64,000 nt of DNA from Eretmocerus hayati (lineage: Eukaryota; Arthropoda; Insecta; Hymenoptera; Aphelinidae). Shown here one piece after another: positions 10,119-21,367 of the stretch (the first letter of the stretch is position 1; the number at the start of each line of letters is the position of its first letter). The stretch covers positions 83,032,282-83,096,281 of the forward strand of contig CM056741.1 in assembly GCA_029851415.1 (NCBI GenBank), written 5' to 3'. The notes under the pieces were generated by a model. That model saw only the letters and a program-made list of their open reading frames with translations. It was not told the origin of the DNA and did not search any database. A program made the position numbers and the translations under genes.

Positions 10119-13100
10119 TCACTGTGATTCGCCTGCTTCGAGGCGCCTTACTTCCCTCTCTTTCTCCTCTTTGCGGGTCATCACCAGCTTGATGTATCCG
10201 GTGAGTCTATCCCATGTCTCCTGGTTGCGGAGCAAGTACAGGACGAGATTCTCAGGTGTTAGTTGAGCACCCAGCCATTCATCCAGCTCGGCGCGCTCTC
10301 TCCGGGTGTTGCTGCACTTGAACAGGGCATGTTCGGCGTCATCCCATTCGTCCCCGCATGGCTGACATGCTGGGGTCGTCCTCTTCTTGAACCTGGTTAG
10401 ATAGGAACCGAAGCAACCATGATCGCTCAGTGCCTGCGTCGTCCAGTAGTCCATCTCTCCGTGGGTGCGTCCCGCCCACTTGGCTACGTCACGGATCAGC
10501 CGATGCATCCATCTGCCGTTTGCAAATGGCGAATCCCACTCAGTTTGCCAATGCTCAAGGGTGGTTTCCTTCTCGTTGTCGTGGATGATCTCCTTCATCG
10601 TCGGAGTGAGTACTCGTTCGGCTCCGATCACTTTCTGGCGGTCCCAGATCCTCACTCGCTCCGCGACGAGCAAGTGGATGGGCGGAGTACTCGCCAATAC
10701 GTAAGCCGCATCTCCTGACACAGTGCGGTAGGCACGGATACTCCTCAGGGCCGCTCTTCGGTGGACAGGCCCCATTCTCTTCTCGATGATGGTCTTCTCT
10801 ACTCTCTTCCCCCACACGGGTGCACCGTACAGCATGATGGAGGTAGTGACGGTGTTGAGAAGTGCGCGCCTCTTTTCCTTGGGTCCTCCGATATTCGGCA
10901 TAAGCCGCTGGAGCGCCGCACCGACCCTGCTCGCCTTCTGGGCGGCTTCCTGGATGTGCTTCTTGAACGACCACTTGTCGTCGAGCCATATACCGAGGTA
11001 TTTCAGCTCTGTCTTCCGTGGAATCTCTTGCCCGTTGATATGAAACCGGGGTAGGTCAAACTTCCTACGTCTTGTGACCACGATTGCTTCGCACTTCTTG
11101 ACAGCGAGCTCCAGCAGCCTGCTAATCATTCACTCGTAGACTCGGGCCAGCGCTTCGTTCGCGCGTCTACCCAAGAGTTCCTCGTTGTCAGCCGATACTA
11201 TGAGTCCCGCGTCGTCCGCGAAAGCCACTATTATCAATCCTTCTGGCAGTTCGATAGACAGTAAGCTGTCATACTGGGTGTTCCAGTTGAACGGCCCGGA
11301 GACCGATCCCTGTCCGATTCCGGCGGACAGTACCCGAATCTCTTGTCCCTCGTCGGTGTCGTACACGAGGGTCCTGTTCCGCAGGTAGTCACTTGTGACG
11401 GCTAGTAGATAGGGGGGCACTTTACCTGCTTGGGATTGATAGACTCGCTCCCAGCTCGCGCAGTTGAATGCGTTCTTTATGTCCAACGCAATGATGGCAC
11501 AGAATCCTCCTCTTCCTTGGTATGGGTTCCCTACCGACGCTTGAACCCGTTCTTGGACCGCCTCGATCGCATGCACAGTGCTCCGTCCCTTCCGGAACCC
11601 GAACTGCATTGGTGATAGCCCACCGCCTTCTTCGTAGGCTTTTTCCACCCAGTTGAGCACCATACTCTCGTACATTTTCCCGATATTGTCGAGCATGCTG
11701 AGAGGGCGTTGACCTCCTTGACCCTTAGGTATCAGGACCAGCTTCTGGCGTTTCCACTTGTCCGGGAAGATTCCCGCGCTCAGACAGGTGTTGAAGAGGT
11801 CGAGGAGTAGATCTGGCTTGTATTTGAAGACCAGTTTCAGAGCCTCGTTTGGGATGCCATCCAGGCCAGGGGCCTTGCCGTTCGGCATTCTCTTCGCCGC
11901 TATGAGTAGCTCTTGCATAGTGAAGAGCGGGATGGGGTCTTCGCTCTCCGTAGGGAATATAACTCTGGGTTCTCCTGCTGGGATGAGGTCTTCCACGATG
12001 GTGCGCAATGTTGCTGCATCGGTCGGTGCTGGGTTGCCCTTCCGGGGTCGGACCTTTGACATGACCACGCGATATCGCGTGCCCCAGGGGTCTTCGTTAA
12101 CCATGTCGCACAGTTCACCCCAGCACTTCTCTTTGCTCCTCCGGATGGCTAGAACGAGAGCCTTCTTTGCTTCTTTGTACGCTCTGTCATCTTCCGCCAG
12201 CGATGGTCGTTGCAGCTTCCTTGATCGCCATGCGGTCCTCCTTTTCTTGTTGCTCGTTCTTCGTAGAGCCTTGATCTCATCGGTGATCCAGTACTCTGGT
12301 TCCCTCCAGAAACATGGTGTTGTCCTGCGAGGCATCGACGCGTCGCAAGCTCTCGTGATGGCGGATGTTACCATCGCCACAGCTTCGTCCGAGGCGGAGT
12401 TCATCGGGAGATCTTCGACTGTTTCTATCGATTCCCGGAATTTTCCCTCGTCCAGCTTCCGTACCTGCTACCCCGTTGGTCGCGGTCTGCGTGTCGTCTG
12501 TCTCTGTCCGTCAGTCCTAAGTCGAAACCGAATATGTCGATGGTCACTCAGTGTTTCCGTGTCCAGAACTTCCCACGATGTCATACGTCCCATGAGCGAC
12601 GGGCTCATGAACGTCAGGTCGAGGACCGATGATGAACCTCCCTCCCGGGACCGAGTGTCGTGCCGGTAATAGGTGATAACCCCCGTCTCGTTCGCGAGCA
12701 CTAATCCCAATGCCTCCATGGCATCAGCGAGTATTACCCCCCGTCTATCGCGCGGCCCCCCGCTCCAAGTCGGTTCCTTGGAGTTGAAATCTCCCGCGAT
12801 TATAGCTGGGCCCCCCCATTGCCTCACATCCTCTTCTAGGTCATGGAGCTCGTCTTCAAATTCGTGCGTCTTGAGCGACGGCGAGTAGTAGCAGCTGTAT
12901 ACAGCTGTGCCCCCTATGGTCTTTCGAGCATAACCACGGCCACTAACAGCTGGTCCAGTCTCGCGGATCGCGGGATTCGTGATCTGAATTACAGCGGTCC
13001 CCCAGTGATCGAATGTGGAACGGGAAAGTTCGCGCTTCCGAGGCGGTTCGGAGATGATCAGAACATCGATACCCCCTTCTTTGGCGGCAGTGTGTAGGAG

Positions 13101-13151
13101 GTCACAAGCGTCCCCGCTTCTCCTGAGGTTGGCTTGGATGAAGTTAGCCAT
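10119..13151 (-). pseudogene. R1-type ORF2: APE endonuclease, RT, CCHC (two nonsense mutations)
   Basis: The presumed start is ATG 13151 (MANFIQANLRRSG), 8 bases inside ORF1. Order: APE-type endonuclease (IISEPPRKRE, IIAGDFNSKEPTWSGG, SDHRHIRFRL) to about 12540; RT (KAPGLDGIPNEAL, QFGFRKGRSTVHAI, ALDIKNAFNCASW, GIGQGSVSGPFNWN, catalytic FADD in VAFADDAGLIV); then the C-terminal zinc motif CQPCGDEWDDAEHALFKC. Two Trp codons have become stops, TAG at 12470-12468 and TGA at 11132-11130. The copy at 44671 has Trp at both sites, so these are mutations of this copy. Otherwise the three segments remain in one frame. The enzyme would nick target DNA and prime cDNA synthesis there. No RNase H was seen. 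Confidence 0.85.
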
Positions 13152-13449
13152 TCCTTCCCCCCCTGCGTCTATATGTCGCCCTCGCGTTTTGGTAGGCTGT
13201 GCAGTTGCTGGAGCCTGACCTGTGGTCAGATCTGGTTCCGATAGCCACGCAGCTGAGGCATTTTGGTTTCTCTTCACAGGTAGCGGCGAGGTGTCCTGGT
13301 TCACCGCACTGGAAGCAGAGTTTCGGTTGACGTTCCTCTGCCTTCTCTTTTTTGCAGCCTGAGGCCTTGTGGCCATACTCTAGGCAGCTATAGCAGCGTG
13401 GGATGCCTCCCTTCTCGCGGATTCTCACTCTGCTCCATCCCACCTTGGG
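13144..13449 (-). pseudogene. R1-type ORF1, 3' end
   Basis: About 100 residues remain of the nucleic-acid-binding ORF1 protein, with three zinc knuckles in a row: CYSCLEYGHKASGC, CFQCGEPGHLAATC and CLSCVAIGTRSDHRSGSSNC. The stop TAA (13146-13144) lies inside the ORF2 start, giving the string ATGGCTAA. The 5' part is lost at the (TC)n junction. Confidence 0.85.
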
Positions 13450-13450
13450 T

Positions 13451-13451
13451 T

Positions 13452-13530
<79 letters not shown>
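13451..13530. repeat. (TC)n microsatellite at R1 truncation point
   Basis: Nearly pure CT repeat abutting the truncated 5' end of R1 copy 1. It is interpreted as target sequence. Confidence 0.95.
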
Positions 13531-13534
<4 letters not shown>

Positions 13535-13839
13535 CATTCTCCTAACATACTCAATTTACCACGTTGAAATCAATCAGCTCCTCTCATCTTTTCTCACTTA
13601 ATTATATCAAATTCACTCCATTAAATGTGACTCTAATCATAGTTCTTCGCATATTCATGTATGGACATGAGTGCAAAGATTGATCACCATATTTTATCAT
13701 AATTTATTCACCAGATCGAATGATCTCCACACTCACTCTCATATTCTATTTTATCATATACGTAATCTGAATTTGCTAGATGTACCAGATAGGGTTATAC
13801 CCCAAGGTACCAGAATAAAAACCAATCTACAATCTACAA
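13531..13839 (+). mobile_element. CR1-type element, 3' end fragment
   Basis: AT-rich, non-coding segment. Its end resembles the CR1-type 3' ends elsewhere in the window: a short hairpin (GGGTTATACCCC, 13793-13804), AATAAA, then a simple tail of ACAATCT units running into (TC)n. It is flanked on both sides by (TC)n. Confidence 0.5.
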
Positions 13840-13852
13840 TCTCTCTCTCTCT
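13840..13852. repeat. (TC)n tract at 5' end of CR1 copy 1
   Basis: Short CT run between two CR1-type elements. Confidence 0.9.
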
Positions 13853-14157
13853 GCGGCGGTGAGTAGACACTCGGGCATCATATATCGCTCTTCACAAGAA
13901 CGTTGTTTTCATCATCAAAACGACGCCCAGCGTCGCTTTTTCAGATTGGGATTCCTCTCGCAGGCTCATACTTGTGGAGCAAAACTGCATGGCTCCTAAC
14001 AGAGCCCGAGAGGAATTATTCCAATTCTGTGAGCTTGATGACAACATCAGATCAATTGTAATTGGCGCCAGAATAGAACTTTTTGCGCATGCTCGGCGTT
14101 TCGTCTGCTTGACTTCACATCATTTGCTGATACTTAGCTGCTGTCCGCTATCTCAGC

Positions 14158-15981
14158 ATGAATGGCAACACCTGCCGAGTCTGCAAGACTACATTGCGCC
14201 CAGGCAGCGAGCAATGCATCATATGCAAGCTATTCGTCAATGCTATGTGCTCCAAAACTTCTCGGAGCCAAGTGAGCAAATGCACGAATCGCATCCAGGT
14301 GAGCAAAGATACTGATAAAGCGACGCCGCCGAGTAATGTTGAGCGGACAGTTTCGTCTGCTCGACGCAGCGTGAGGCCTCCCGCAGAGAGAGAAAGAGAG
14401 AAAGAGACAAGAAACTTGCGTGCTGGTGTTAGCGACACAGGCAATGCACACACACGCCTCAGCTCACGTGGCTCGACGGCATCGTCTCCCCTGCCTCCGC
14501 CTACCTCTACCACCGATCACGGCACGAACTGCTCCAACGGCAAAGGCACTCACGCCGACGAGAAGCGCTACCGCACACCTGTGCGCGGTACGCAGTCAGC
14601 TACTGGCACGTCAGCGCGCACCCTCTGCTGCCGGTCAGGAACCACTTAACAAATTCAAGCCCGCGAGAATTCAAAATCAGCGAGCGAGCGTGGAGACAAA
14701 AAGTGCACCTCAGTCACATCTCTCAGAAACATCTTCGGAAAATTGCATTAAGGATGCTCTGAACGCCAGCGACGGAACATCAGTCCACCCATCAACAGCA
14801 GCAGCAACGACAGCTTTGAGGCTTGAGTCATGTCGAAGATGAGTGTTTTTCTATCCCGCAGACTGTTCTGGATCTGTTTTTTCAACAGAATGATCTGACT
14901 CAGAAGCGGCTCGTAGGTATTCAATATTTCCTGAGCCGACCTGGCGCTGCCAACTCATCCTCCCAACCAACTCCAGCATTGGCTGAGATGAATGACCGAC
15001 TGATGGCGCGCATGTCGGCTTTGGAAGAACTTGTAGAGAGGCAGAATTCCATGTTGGAGGAGTTCCGTTTAGGTCATCAGCAACTTCTTGAGCAAAATAC
15101 TCGATTGCTAAATCAGATTGGACATCTGATGAGGCTCGTAACAGATGACCAGAGTGTTCTGCGAGATCGTGATGATATTAATCAAGATAGATGTTTGATC
15201 CCTGAGTTCCCACGTCAATCCTCTGAGCAAAATACTCAATTCCGAGAGAATTCGTTCGGACACTCGCGCACTGAGGGGCGGGGTACTGGACTAAAAAATG
15301 ACGGTCTTGAGTGCAGTCGACGAATTATAAACGGTTCATGGAAAAAAGAGTGTACTGTCTCGGATGAGGAGGTGCATGAAATTTCGTTTGCTGTACTGTT
15401 CGCTGAAGAAGGAAGACATTGCTGACATCCGTATCCTACAAACCGGGAGTGCGACTGGAGAGACGTCTTTGACACGCGATAAACAATCGGCAACGTCATC
15501 GCCCCGAGCCTCGTCCACCGGTTCACAGTCCTTTCCGTCCTGCATGGTACAATTCCCATGCAGCCGCCCAGTCAGAAAGGTGATGGCGGCAGAGCGTTCG
15601 ATTCACAACAACAATCTTACAGCTTACAACATTGATTCAGGTCTGCTCAGCCCTGAAGCGAAAGCCCATGGGCCAGACAGGAAAATCTACATCAATGAGA
15701 TGCTGCCCCGTGACGAATATGAGGAATATGATCGTTTGAGGCCGATTGCACGAGGTTTAGGCTTCAAATACGTCTGGCTCAGTGGCAGACGCTTCTGGGT
15801 GAGGCGCAAGAATGGTAAACGAGCGCACGCCTTTGGATCCCTCGCCGAACTGCATGTCTTTCAGACGGCGAGTCAAACAGTCCCGAGACTCACTCGTGAG
15901 CCCTCGGACAGCACCCAGAAGAACGATATTGTTCGAGAGCAGGGTGCAGCTTTGACCGCAGCGTCTGCAAGGGCTCCCTGA
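14158..15981 (+). pseudogene. CR1-type ORF1: zinc finger, coiled coil, FP-like C-terminus
   Basis: The presumed start is ATG 14158 (MNGNTCRVCKTTL). The N-terminus has a C-x2-C…C-x2-C zinc finger of PHD-like spacing. The middle (14823-15425) has a heptad-rich coiled coil (MNDRLMARMSALEELVERQN). The C-terminal part (about 15680-15850) has the FP-type domain shared with baculovirus FP25K-like proteins (KIYINEMLPRDEYEEYDRLR, then GFKYVWLSGRRFWVRRKNGK). At least two frameshifts separate these parts. The stop is TGA at 15979-15981 in the context TGA CTA G. Such ORF1 proteins bind element RNA. The FP-like match is by motif recognition, not alignment. Confidence 0.7.
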
Positions 15982-15985
15982 CTAG
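15979..15985 (+). promoter_or_regulatory. UGA-CUAG leaky stop context between ORF1 and ORF2
   Basis: ORF1 ends TGA CTA G, the context known for efficient UGA readthrough in animals. The next codons (LDTAAGGSEG) remain in the same frame and are shared with the copy at 49637. Confidence 0.55.
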
Positions 15986-18891
15986 ATACGGCTGCCGGAG
16001 GGTCAGAAGGGGGTAGTAGTTTCTCAAAGGCGGGCTCATCAATCTTAATTCTTCAACGGATAAGATTGAGCATCTGCGCCTGCTCGTCGCTGCCGACCCC
16101 TCTCTGCATCTTTTTGGGGTGGCTGAGTCGTGGCTGGATGAGTTTGTGGGAGACAGTCTTGTTCAGATCCCAGGTTATTCGCTATTACGCCAGGACCGTA
16201 ACAGAAACGGTGGCAGGGTTGCTCTGTATGGGCGTAATGATTTCAAAGTAAAGAGGCTTGCCTCGCCTAATACTTCTGGTTCAGGGTGTCCCGGCAGCCC
16301 TGAGTATCTATTTTGCAGTGTATAGCAGAGTAACTCACCATCAATATTAGTAGGTGTGATTTATAGGCCGCCAAAGGTCGCCATGCAGGAGGATGATGGG
16401 CTTCTCGGCTTATTACGCCGGCTGTGTGGTGACTACTGCCACTAAGTCATCATGGGGAATCTGAACGCAGATCCGCTGAACACGGCTCATTCTGACACAA
16501 AGACATTCACTGCACTGACGGAAGAACTGTCCCTACAGACTGTGCAGCATGGCGCGACTCATCAACAAAAGCCCAATGTATCTAACAAATGGATCGACCA
16601 CATGTATGTAGATGAAAGTGACATCATTGCCGACTCACGAAGAAGTTTACTGTCCAATTTTGGTTGGCACGCGGCGATTGACCTGACGATCAACTTCTTC
16701 ACTCATGCTCCACCTAAATATTCCTTCACTTACAGGGATTCCCGAAATATCACCCTGGAAATATTGAATGACCGTATGCTTCGCTGTGACTGGACAGCTC
16801 TGAGAAATGCCGAAACCAGCTTGGCAGACGCAATTCACTGTTTGAATAAAAACTTGAAGACTGTCTTAGATGAATTAGTGCCGGGAAGAACTATCGATCC
16901 GCGATAGAATGATGCTCCTTGCATTGGTCCCGAGTTGAGAGCACTCATGAATGAGCGAGATGCGACGCGCAGGCGCTGGGAACGAGATCAACGTAATCAG
17001 CGCGAGTGTCCCGAGCTTCAAAGTGAGTACTCTCGATTCAGCGGAGAGGTCGTTTTGCGCATTGAACAAGAGCGCAACTCCTCCCTTCAAAACCATCTCT
17101 CAGACGCTCTCGATCAAAACAAGAACATTTGGAAGGAGATGCGCACCCTCTGCCTTTTACCTGAGAGCAAAGAGGAGAAACTTCACGGTTCCACACCGGA
17201 TGAACTGAACGTTCACTTCAAGGGAGTTTCTTTCTCACCCAACGAGAATATCAATGAAGCAATGGGCGATATGAATTCTGCATCAGAGGAGGGCTCCGTA
17301 TGGAAGCCCACAAACTTCAATGAAGTAGTCCTTGTTATGAAACATTTTTCCTCGCAGGCTCGTGGGGTGGATGGAATTCCCCAAATTGTGATCACAAAAG
17401 CTCTTCCGGGCATAGGTGATCTTATTGTACATATTTTCAACTCCTCTTCCGCTCACAGCATTTTTCCTGAGGCTTGGAAGCGAGCACAGCTGATTACGCT
17501 GAAAAAGACTGTAGCTCCATCATCGCTCTCGGACTTCCGTCCCATTGCACTCTTGTGCTTCCTCTCCAAAGTTCCTCGATAAAATCGCACACGACCAAAT
17601 CACGGAGTACTTGACGAGGGAAATACTATTAGATCGCTGCCACGCTGGTTTCACACAACACCACAGTACCCAGACAGCTTTGCTGAAATTGACTGATGAC
17701 ATCAGATTAGGCATAGGTAGAAAGAAGATCGCCTTATTACTACTATTCGACTTCAGCAAAGCTTTTGACACGATATCTCCAACGAAACGAGTGGGCAAAC
17801 TACAACAACTTGGTTCCTCGCGATGGGCACTCCTGTGGATCGAATCATATTTACAAGGTCGCACCCAACAAGTCACTTCCGAGAATAGTAGATCTGATTG
17901 GCTCGCGACCAACCAGGGTGTTCCACAGGGTTCCGTTCTCGGACCTTCACTCTTTAGTTTGTACGTACGTTACGTCGTACTGAATGGAAAGTCGGTAGGT
18001 CACCTCTTCTACGCTGATGACCTTCAAATTTACCTTCAAGTAGAGAATAGTAAGATCAGGGAGGGAATCGCTCGATTAGGAGAAAAAAGGGCGTCTGGTT
18101 GCTGATTGGGTTACGGGCTCCGGACTGCGTCTCAATGCTGGTAAAATTGAGGCAATCTTTTTCTCTTCTGGGAGGAACATGATGGATCTGGAAAGGATGG
18201 ATTTGCCAGGTATTGAGATACAGGAGGGAGTTCTCGTCCCTTTTAGTGATACAGTCGCGAGTCTTGGTGTTGTATTGGATAGTGAATTGTCATGGAAACC
18301 ACAAGTGAATCAAGTGACGAAGAAAGTCAACAGAGCTCTATACGGTTTGCGGTTCTTTGGAGTATGCATCACCAGAACTCTACGAATTCGACTAGTCGAG
18401 GCGTTAGTCCAACCCCATCTGGACTACTGTACGGTCGTATATCTTGACGCCACAGACGAACAACGGCAAAGAATACAAAGACTGAACAATTCATTTGTTA
18501 GATACATATTTGATCTTAGGAGGGATGAGCACATCACTCCGTTTAGGGAGAGATTGGATTGGTTGCGTACTGATTTACGGTGAATGTACTTCGCAGGCAT
18601 TATTGTGTATAAGATCATGGACATGAGGGAACCTGGTTACTTGTCTGCAATGATTACCAGGCACCATCCGAGCGCCCTGCACGGCGAGATGCAAACGAGC
18701 AGGGACTCAAAACGCCTAAGATGAGACTAGAGTATGGACGAAGATCTTCCCAAGTCCAGTGTGCTCATTTTTGGAACTTTCTTCCACTAGGCATTCGGCA
18801 GATTCAGAAAATTTCATTTTTCAAGCAGGCTCTGAGAGAATTCATCTTATTACAGCCCTCTCAGAGGATTGACGTGGACAAGCAGCAATAG
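15982..18891 (+). pseudogene. CR1-type ORF2: APE endonuclease and RT (broken)
   Basis: The frame is the counterpart of the intact ORF2 at 49640-52567. Endonuclease blocks are seen at 16119-16907 (GVAESWLDEFVGDSLVQIPG; MGNLNADPL). RT blocks run 16935-18583 (LLFDFSKAFDTISP, NQGVPQGSVLGPSLFSLYV, HLFYADDLQIY). Compared with the intact copy there is a one-base deletion near 16045, stops near 16323, 16443 and 16905, and frameshifts near 17575 and 18090, among others. The YADD catalytic residues persist. Not functional. Confidence 0.85.
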
Positions 18892-19228
18892 TTTAACCTT
18901 CGATATGTCTGGGCTTTTTTCTTCGGTTTTTTATTTTCATTCATGTTAGACTGCCATGTCAAGCATGTGTAACCTTCTGTCACTAGACTGAAGTACTCTG
19001 TGATATGTATTTGGGCCCCTGACTTCTGAAACTTTCTAATTTCTACTTCTAACTATTGGGCATTCTGTGCAAACTGACTAGTCACGAATTGTGATATATG
19101 TATGATCAATCTTTGACCAAATAGATATGACTTTAAAATGGATGTATCTTAGACGCGCGACGTGTGTAACCATATGCAATTTGATATTTTTTTCTGTCTA
19201 CGGGCGGATGAAAAGGAATCAATCAATC
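18892..19228 (+). other. CR1 copy 1 3' UTR and (AATC)n tail
   Basis: Non-coding. It ends with TACGGGCGGATGAAAAGG then three AATC units and TCTCTC. The arrangement parallels the other CR1-type 3' ends. Confidence 0.6.
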
Positions 19229-19878
19229 TCTCTGATGCTCTGTAAGTAGACGCACCTATTCTTGTTTGCTCTGCATTGATCTCGCATTATACTCATTCCC
19301 GCGCATTCCTCTGCTCTGAGGTGCATTCTTGCAGTCAAATCGGCATTCCATTGACTCATCCATCTAACGAGCATTGGCATCCAGCTCGTTTTTTGAGCCA
19401 TGAACCCGATTCCGTCTGCATGATATTTTGAGGTTATCTGACTCGTGGTCTGAGAGCAGGCATCAACAAGGCAGATCATCGATGAATGACATCCGTCAAT
19501 CAGCGTCGCTCCTGTGATTACGACCCAACGACGTATACCTGTGCCAGAGTGTATTAGTGTCGATTGTGAGAAATAGTGTATTCCGCAGTTATCGACAGTT
19601 CGACAGTGTATACAAAAAAACAAATACATCAGACGCCCAAGCATCGCGTCTCTGTGGCATTCTCACGTTCTGTATATGGGCCATTTCGGAGCATTTCGAC
19701 GAATGCCTGAGGGGGGTCTGGAAAAATTTCATAAAATTTTTTTTCGTTAGTACTACATTGATATAGTATAAAAATTTTTTATTATTCTGATTGTTTCTTG
19801 TGCTCGAGGTAGTTGATAATGCAATGATGGTTATCTTTTGTAGATTGGTCGAGCAATGGTTTTTTATTTCAAAATTCC

Positions 19879-19915
19879 GACGTTTCGCCCGTCAAAACTG
19901 CACGGGCCTCTTCAG
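19879..19915 (-). ncRNA. hammerhead-ribozyme-like motif of Penelope element
   Basis: On the minus strand the core CTGAAGAG is followed by a stem (CCCGT paired with ACGGG) and CGAAACGTC. This order matches the minimal type I hammerheads described in Penelope-like elements, with all of C3-U4-G5-A6-N7-G8-A9 and G12-A13-A14 present. A G-G mismatch next to the stem base may weaken it. Confidence 0.5.
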
Positions 19916-20232
19916 GGTTACAAAGTCGAGATATAATAGTTTTAGCATCAGGTTGATGCAAGTCAAACACTGCACAATATCTTATTCACTATAACAAAGA
20001 AATCTAGTATGAGGATGGCACTATTAATATGAATGAACGTGTATAAAATGTTTTACAAACTTTGGTTAAAAATATTTTGCCGGTTTGCGGCGACATTCTG
20101 TCTAGCGATGTTGGTGCTTCGACAGTTGTCTAACTTGTGAATAGAACATGCGAGAGTGAGAGAAAGAAAGTACATGCGAGTGATACGTAGGTGGATTGAT
20201 GCCATTGTTCAGGCGCATTGAAGATCGATAGA

Positions 20233-21367
20233 TTAGCTGCTTTGATTCATTCTTATTCTGATTTTATCGATGACAAACTTGTATGCATTCTTCAAGTACA
20301 TCGTGTCCTGGGTTCTATTGATGGCGTTGGGGTGAAAATGTATGTAAAGCATTTCGAGAAATTCTCTATTTTTCTTATTGCATTCATTATCTAAAATTTG
20401 GAAGTTATTAAAATCTATGTTGTGTTGGAGACTTGAAGAATGCATAGCAAGTGCTGATTTCTCATTCTTGTTTTTTACATCTCTCGAATGTTCCTTTATT
20501 CTCTCTCGCAAATGTCGTTTTGTTTGGCCGATGTATGTGGCATTACAATCTTGGCAATTTATTTTATATATGCAATTGGCTCTCTCTATCATGTCAGTGG
20601 AATCTTTACCCGTTGAAAAAAGCTTCAATTTGTGGGATGGTAAAAAGATGGGGTACAAGTCGTGATTTTTGGCAATAATACGTAACTGGTGTTCTAGATG
20701 AGGTATAAATGGGAAAAAGATTTTTGGGGTTAGTTGCATGGTTTTCTTTTTTATTGGGTCGTCTCGTGTATTTGAGTTATTCTGGATGGAATGTAAGCGT
20801 TTTCTGATGCAATTATCAATGAAATCCCTCGGATATCCATTTTGTATGAGGTCGGTAGTAATGATTCTAAGGTTGTCTTTGTGATAAATTGGATCAGATA
20901 GTTTGATGCTCTTGTCTACTAAGTTAAAAACTATTGCACGTTTTTGGCTGACTGGGTGATGAGAAAGAAAATGAATAAGTCTGTTCGAAGCTATTGGTTT
21001 GCGATACCAATTCGTTCGAGGAGTTTGATCCGGGAGTCGTTCTATCTTTAAATCCAGGAAACTAATTGAGTTGTCTTGATTTTCATTTTCTATCGTGAAC
21101 TGAAGGTTGGGGTCGTAACTGTTGAATGTAGCAAGTGTATCGTCAATTTTTGACTTTCGAGCTATGACCAAACAGTCGTCTACATAACGGCAGTAAAAAA
21201 GGATGTCGTTTTTTAGGATTTTGAGACAATGCTCGTCCAACCGTTCTAGAACCATATCTGCGAACCATGGGCTCGAACAGAACCCCATTGGGGAGCCCAT
21301 GATTTGTTTGTACCATTTTTTGTTGAATTGAAAATATGCTGAATTGAGTAAAAACCTGATACTATCT
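20233..21367 (-). pseudogene. Penelope-like RT with GIY-YIG endonuclease, 5' truncated
   Basis: About 375 residues are open to a stop at 20233. The RT part keeps KQIMGSPMGFCSSPWFADMV and the catalytic YVDD (FYCRYVDDCLVIARK), then FLDLKIERL. The C-terminal GIY-YIG nuclease shows CIYKINCQDCNATYIGQTKR followed by LRERIKEHSRD, with the late Glu-Asn-like region near the end. Penelope-like enzymes are telomerase-related RTs fused to this nuclease. The N-terminal RT blocks are missing, cut at the 5' truncation. The retained part has no internal stop, suggesting a fairly recent insertion. Confidence 0.85.

Larger units (their letters stand above)
9668..13449 (-). mobile_element. R1-clade non-LTR element, copy 1 (nearly full ORF2)
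   Basis: The minus-strand copy runs from the poly(A) tail (T tract 9668-9696) through a 3' UTR of about 420 bp, the whole of ORF2, and into the last third of ORF1, where it is truncated at a (TC)n tract (13451-13530). The 3' flank is also TC-rich. Its 3' UTR (GGTGGTTGTAGGG beside the tail) differs from that of the 8394 copy and resembles the one at 44687, so two 3' subfamilies share one ORF2. Confidence 0.85.
13853..19228 (+). mobile_element. CR1-type non-LTR element, copy 1 (decayed, long)
   Basis: The plus-strand copy starts directly after (TC)n with a GGTGAGT-containing 5' end and closes with an (AATC)n tail followed by TCTCTC. It contains a 5' UTR of about 300 bp, ORF1 with a zinc finger, coiled coil and FP-like domain, and ORF2 with APE endonuclease and RT. 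Frameshifts and nonsense codons are frequent. The best relative in the window is the copy at 49388-52931. The RT and C-terminal region fit the CR1/L2/Kiri part of the Jockey superfamily. Confidence 0.8.
19780..21367 (-). mobile_element. Penelope-like element, 5'-truncated, inside foldback arm
   Basis: This minus-strand insertion splits the left arm of the outer foldback. The arm reads TATAAAAATTTTTT before it and TAAAAATTTTTT after it, suggesting a target duplication of about 11 bp. The uninterrupted right arm shows the empty site. The 3' part holds a hammerhead-like motif and the 5' part holds the RT/GIY-YIG gene. Confidence 0.85.

Noticed and set aside
11758..12669. 303-codon plus-strand frame
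   Set aside because: Antisense shadow of R1 ORF2. The same shadow appears at 46810-47568.
19219..19644. 141-codon minus-strand frame near the start of element C
   Set aside because: No recognisable domain. It straddles the tail of CR1 copy 1 and the 5' end of element C, so it is probably accidental.
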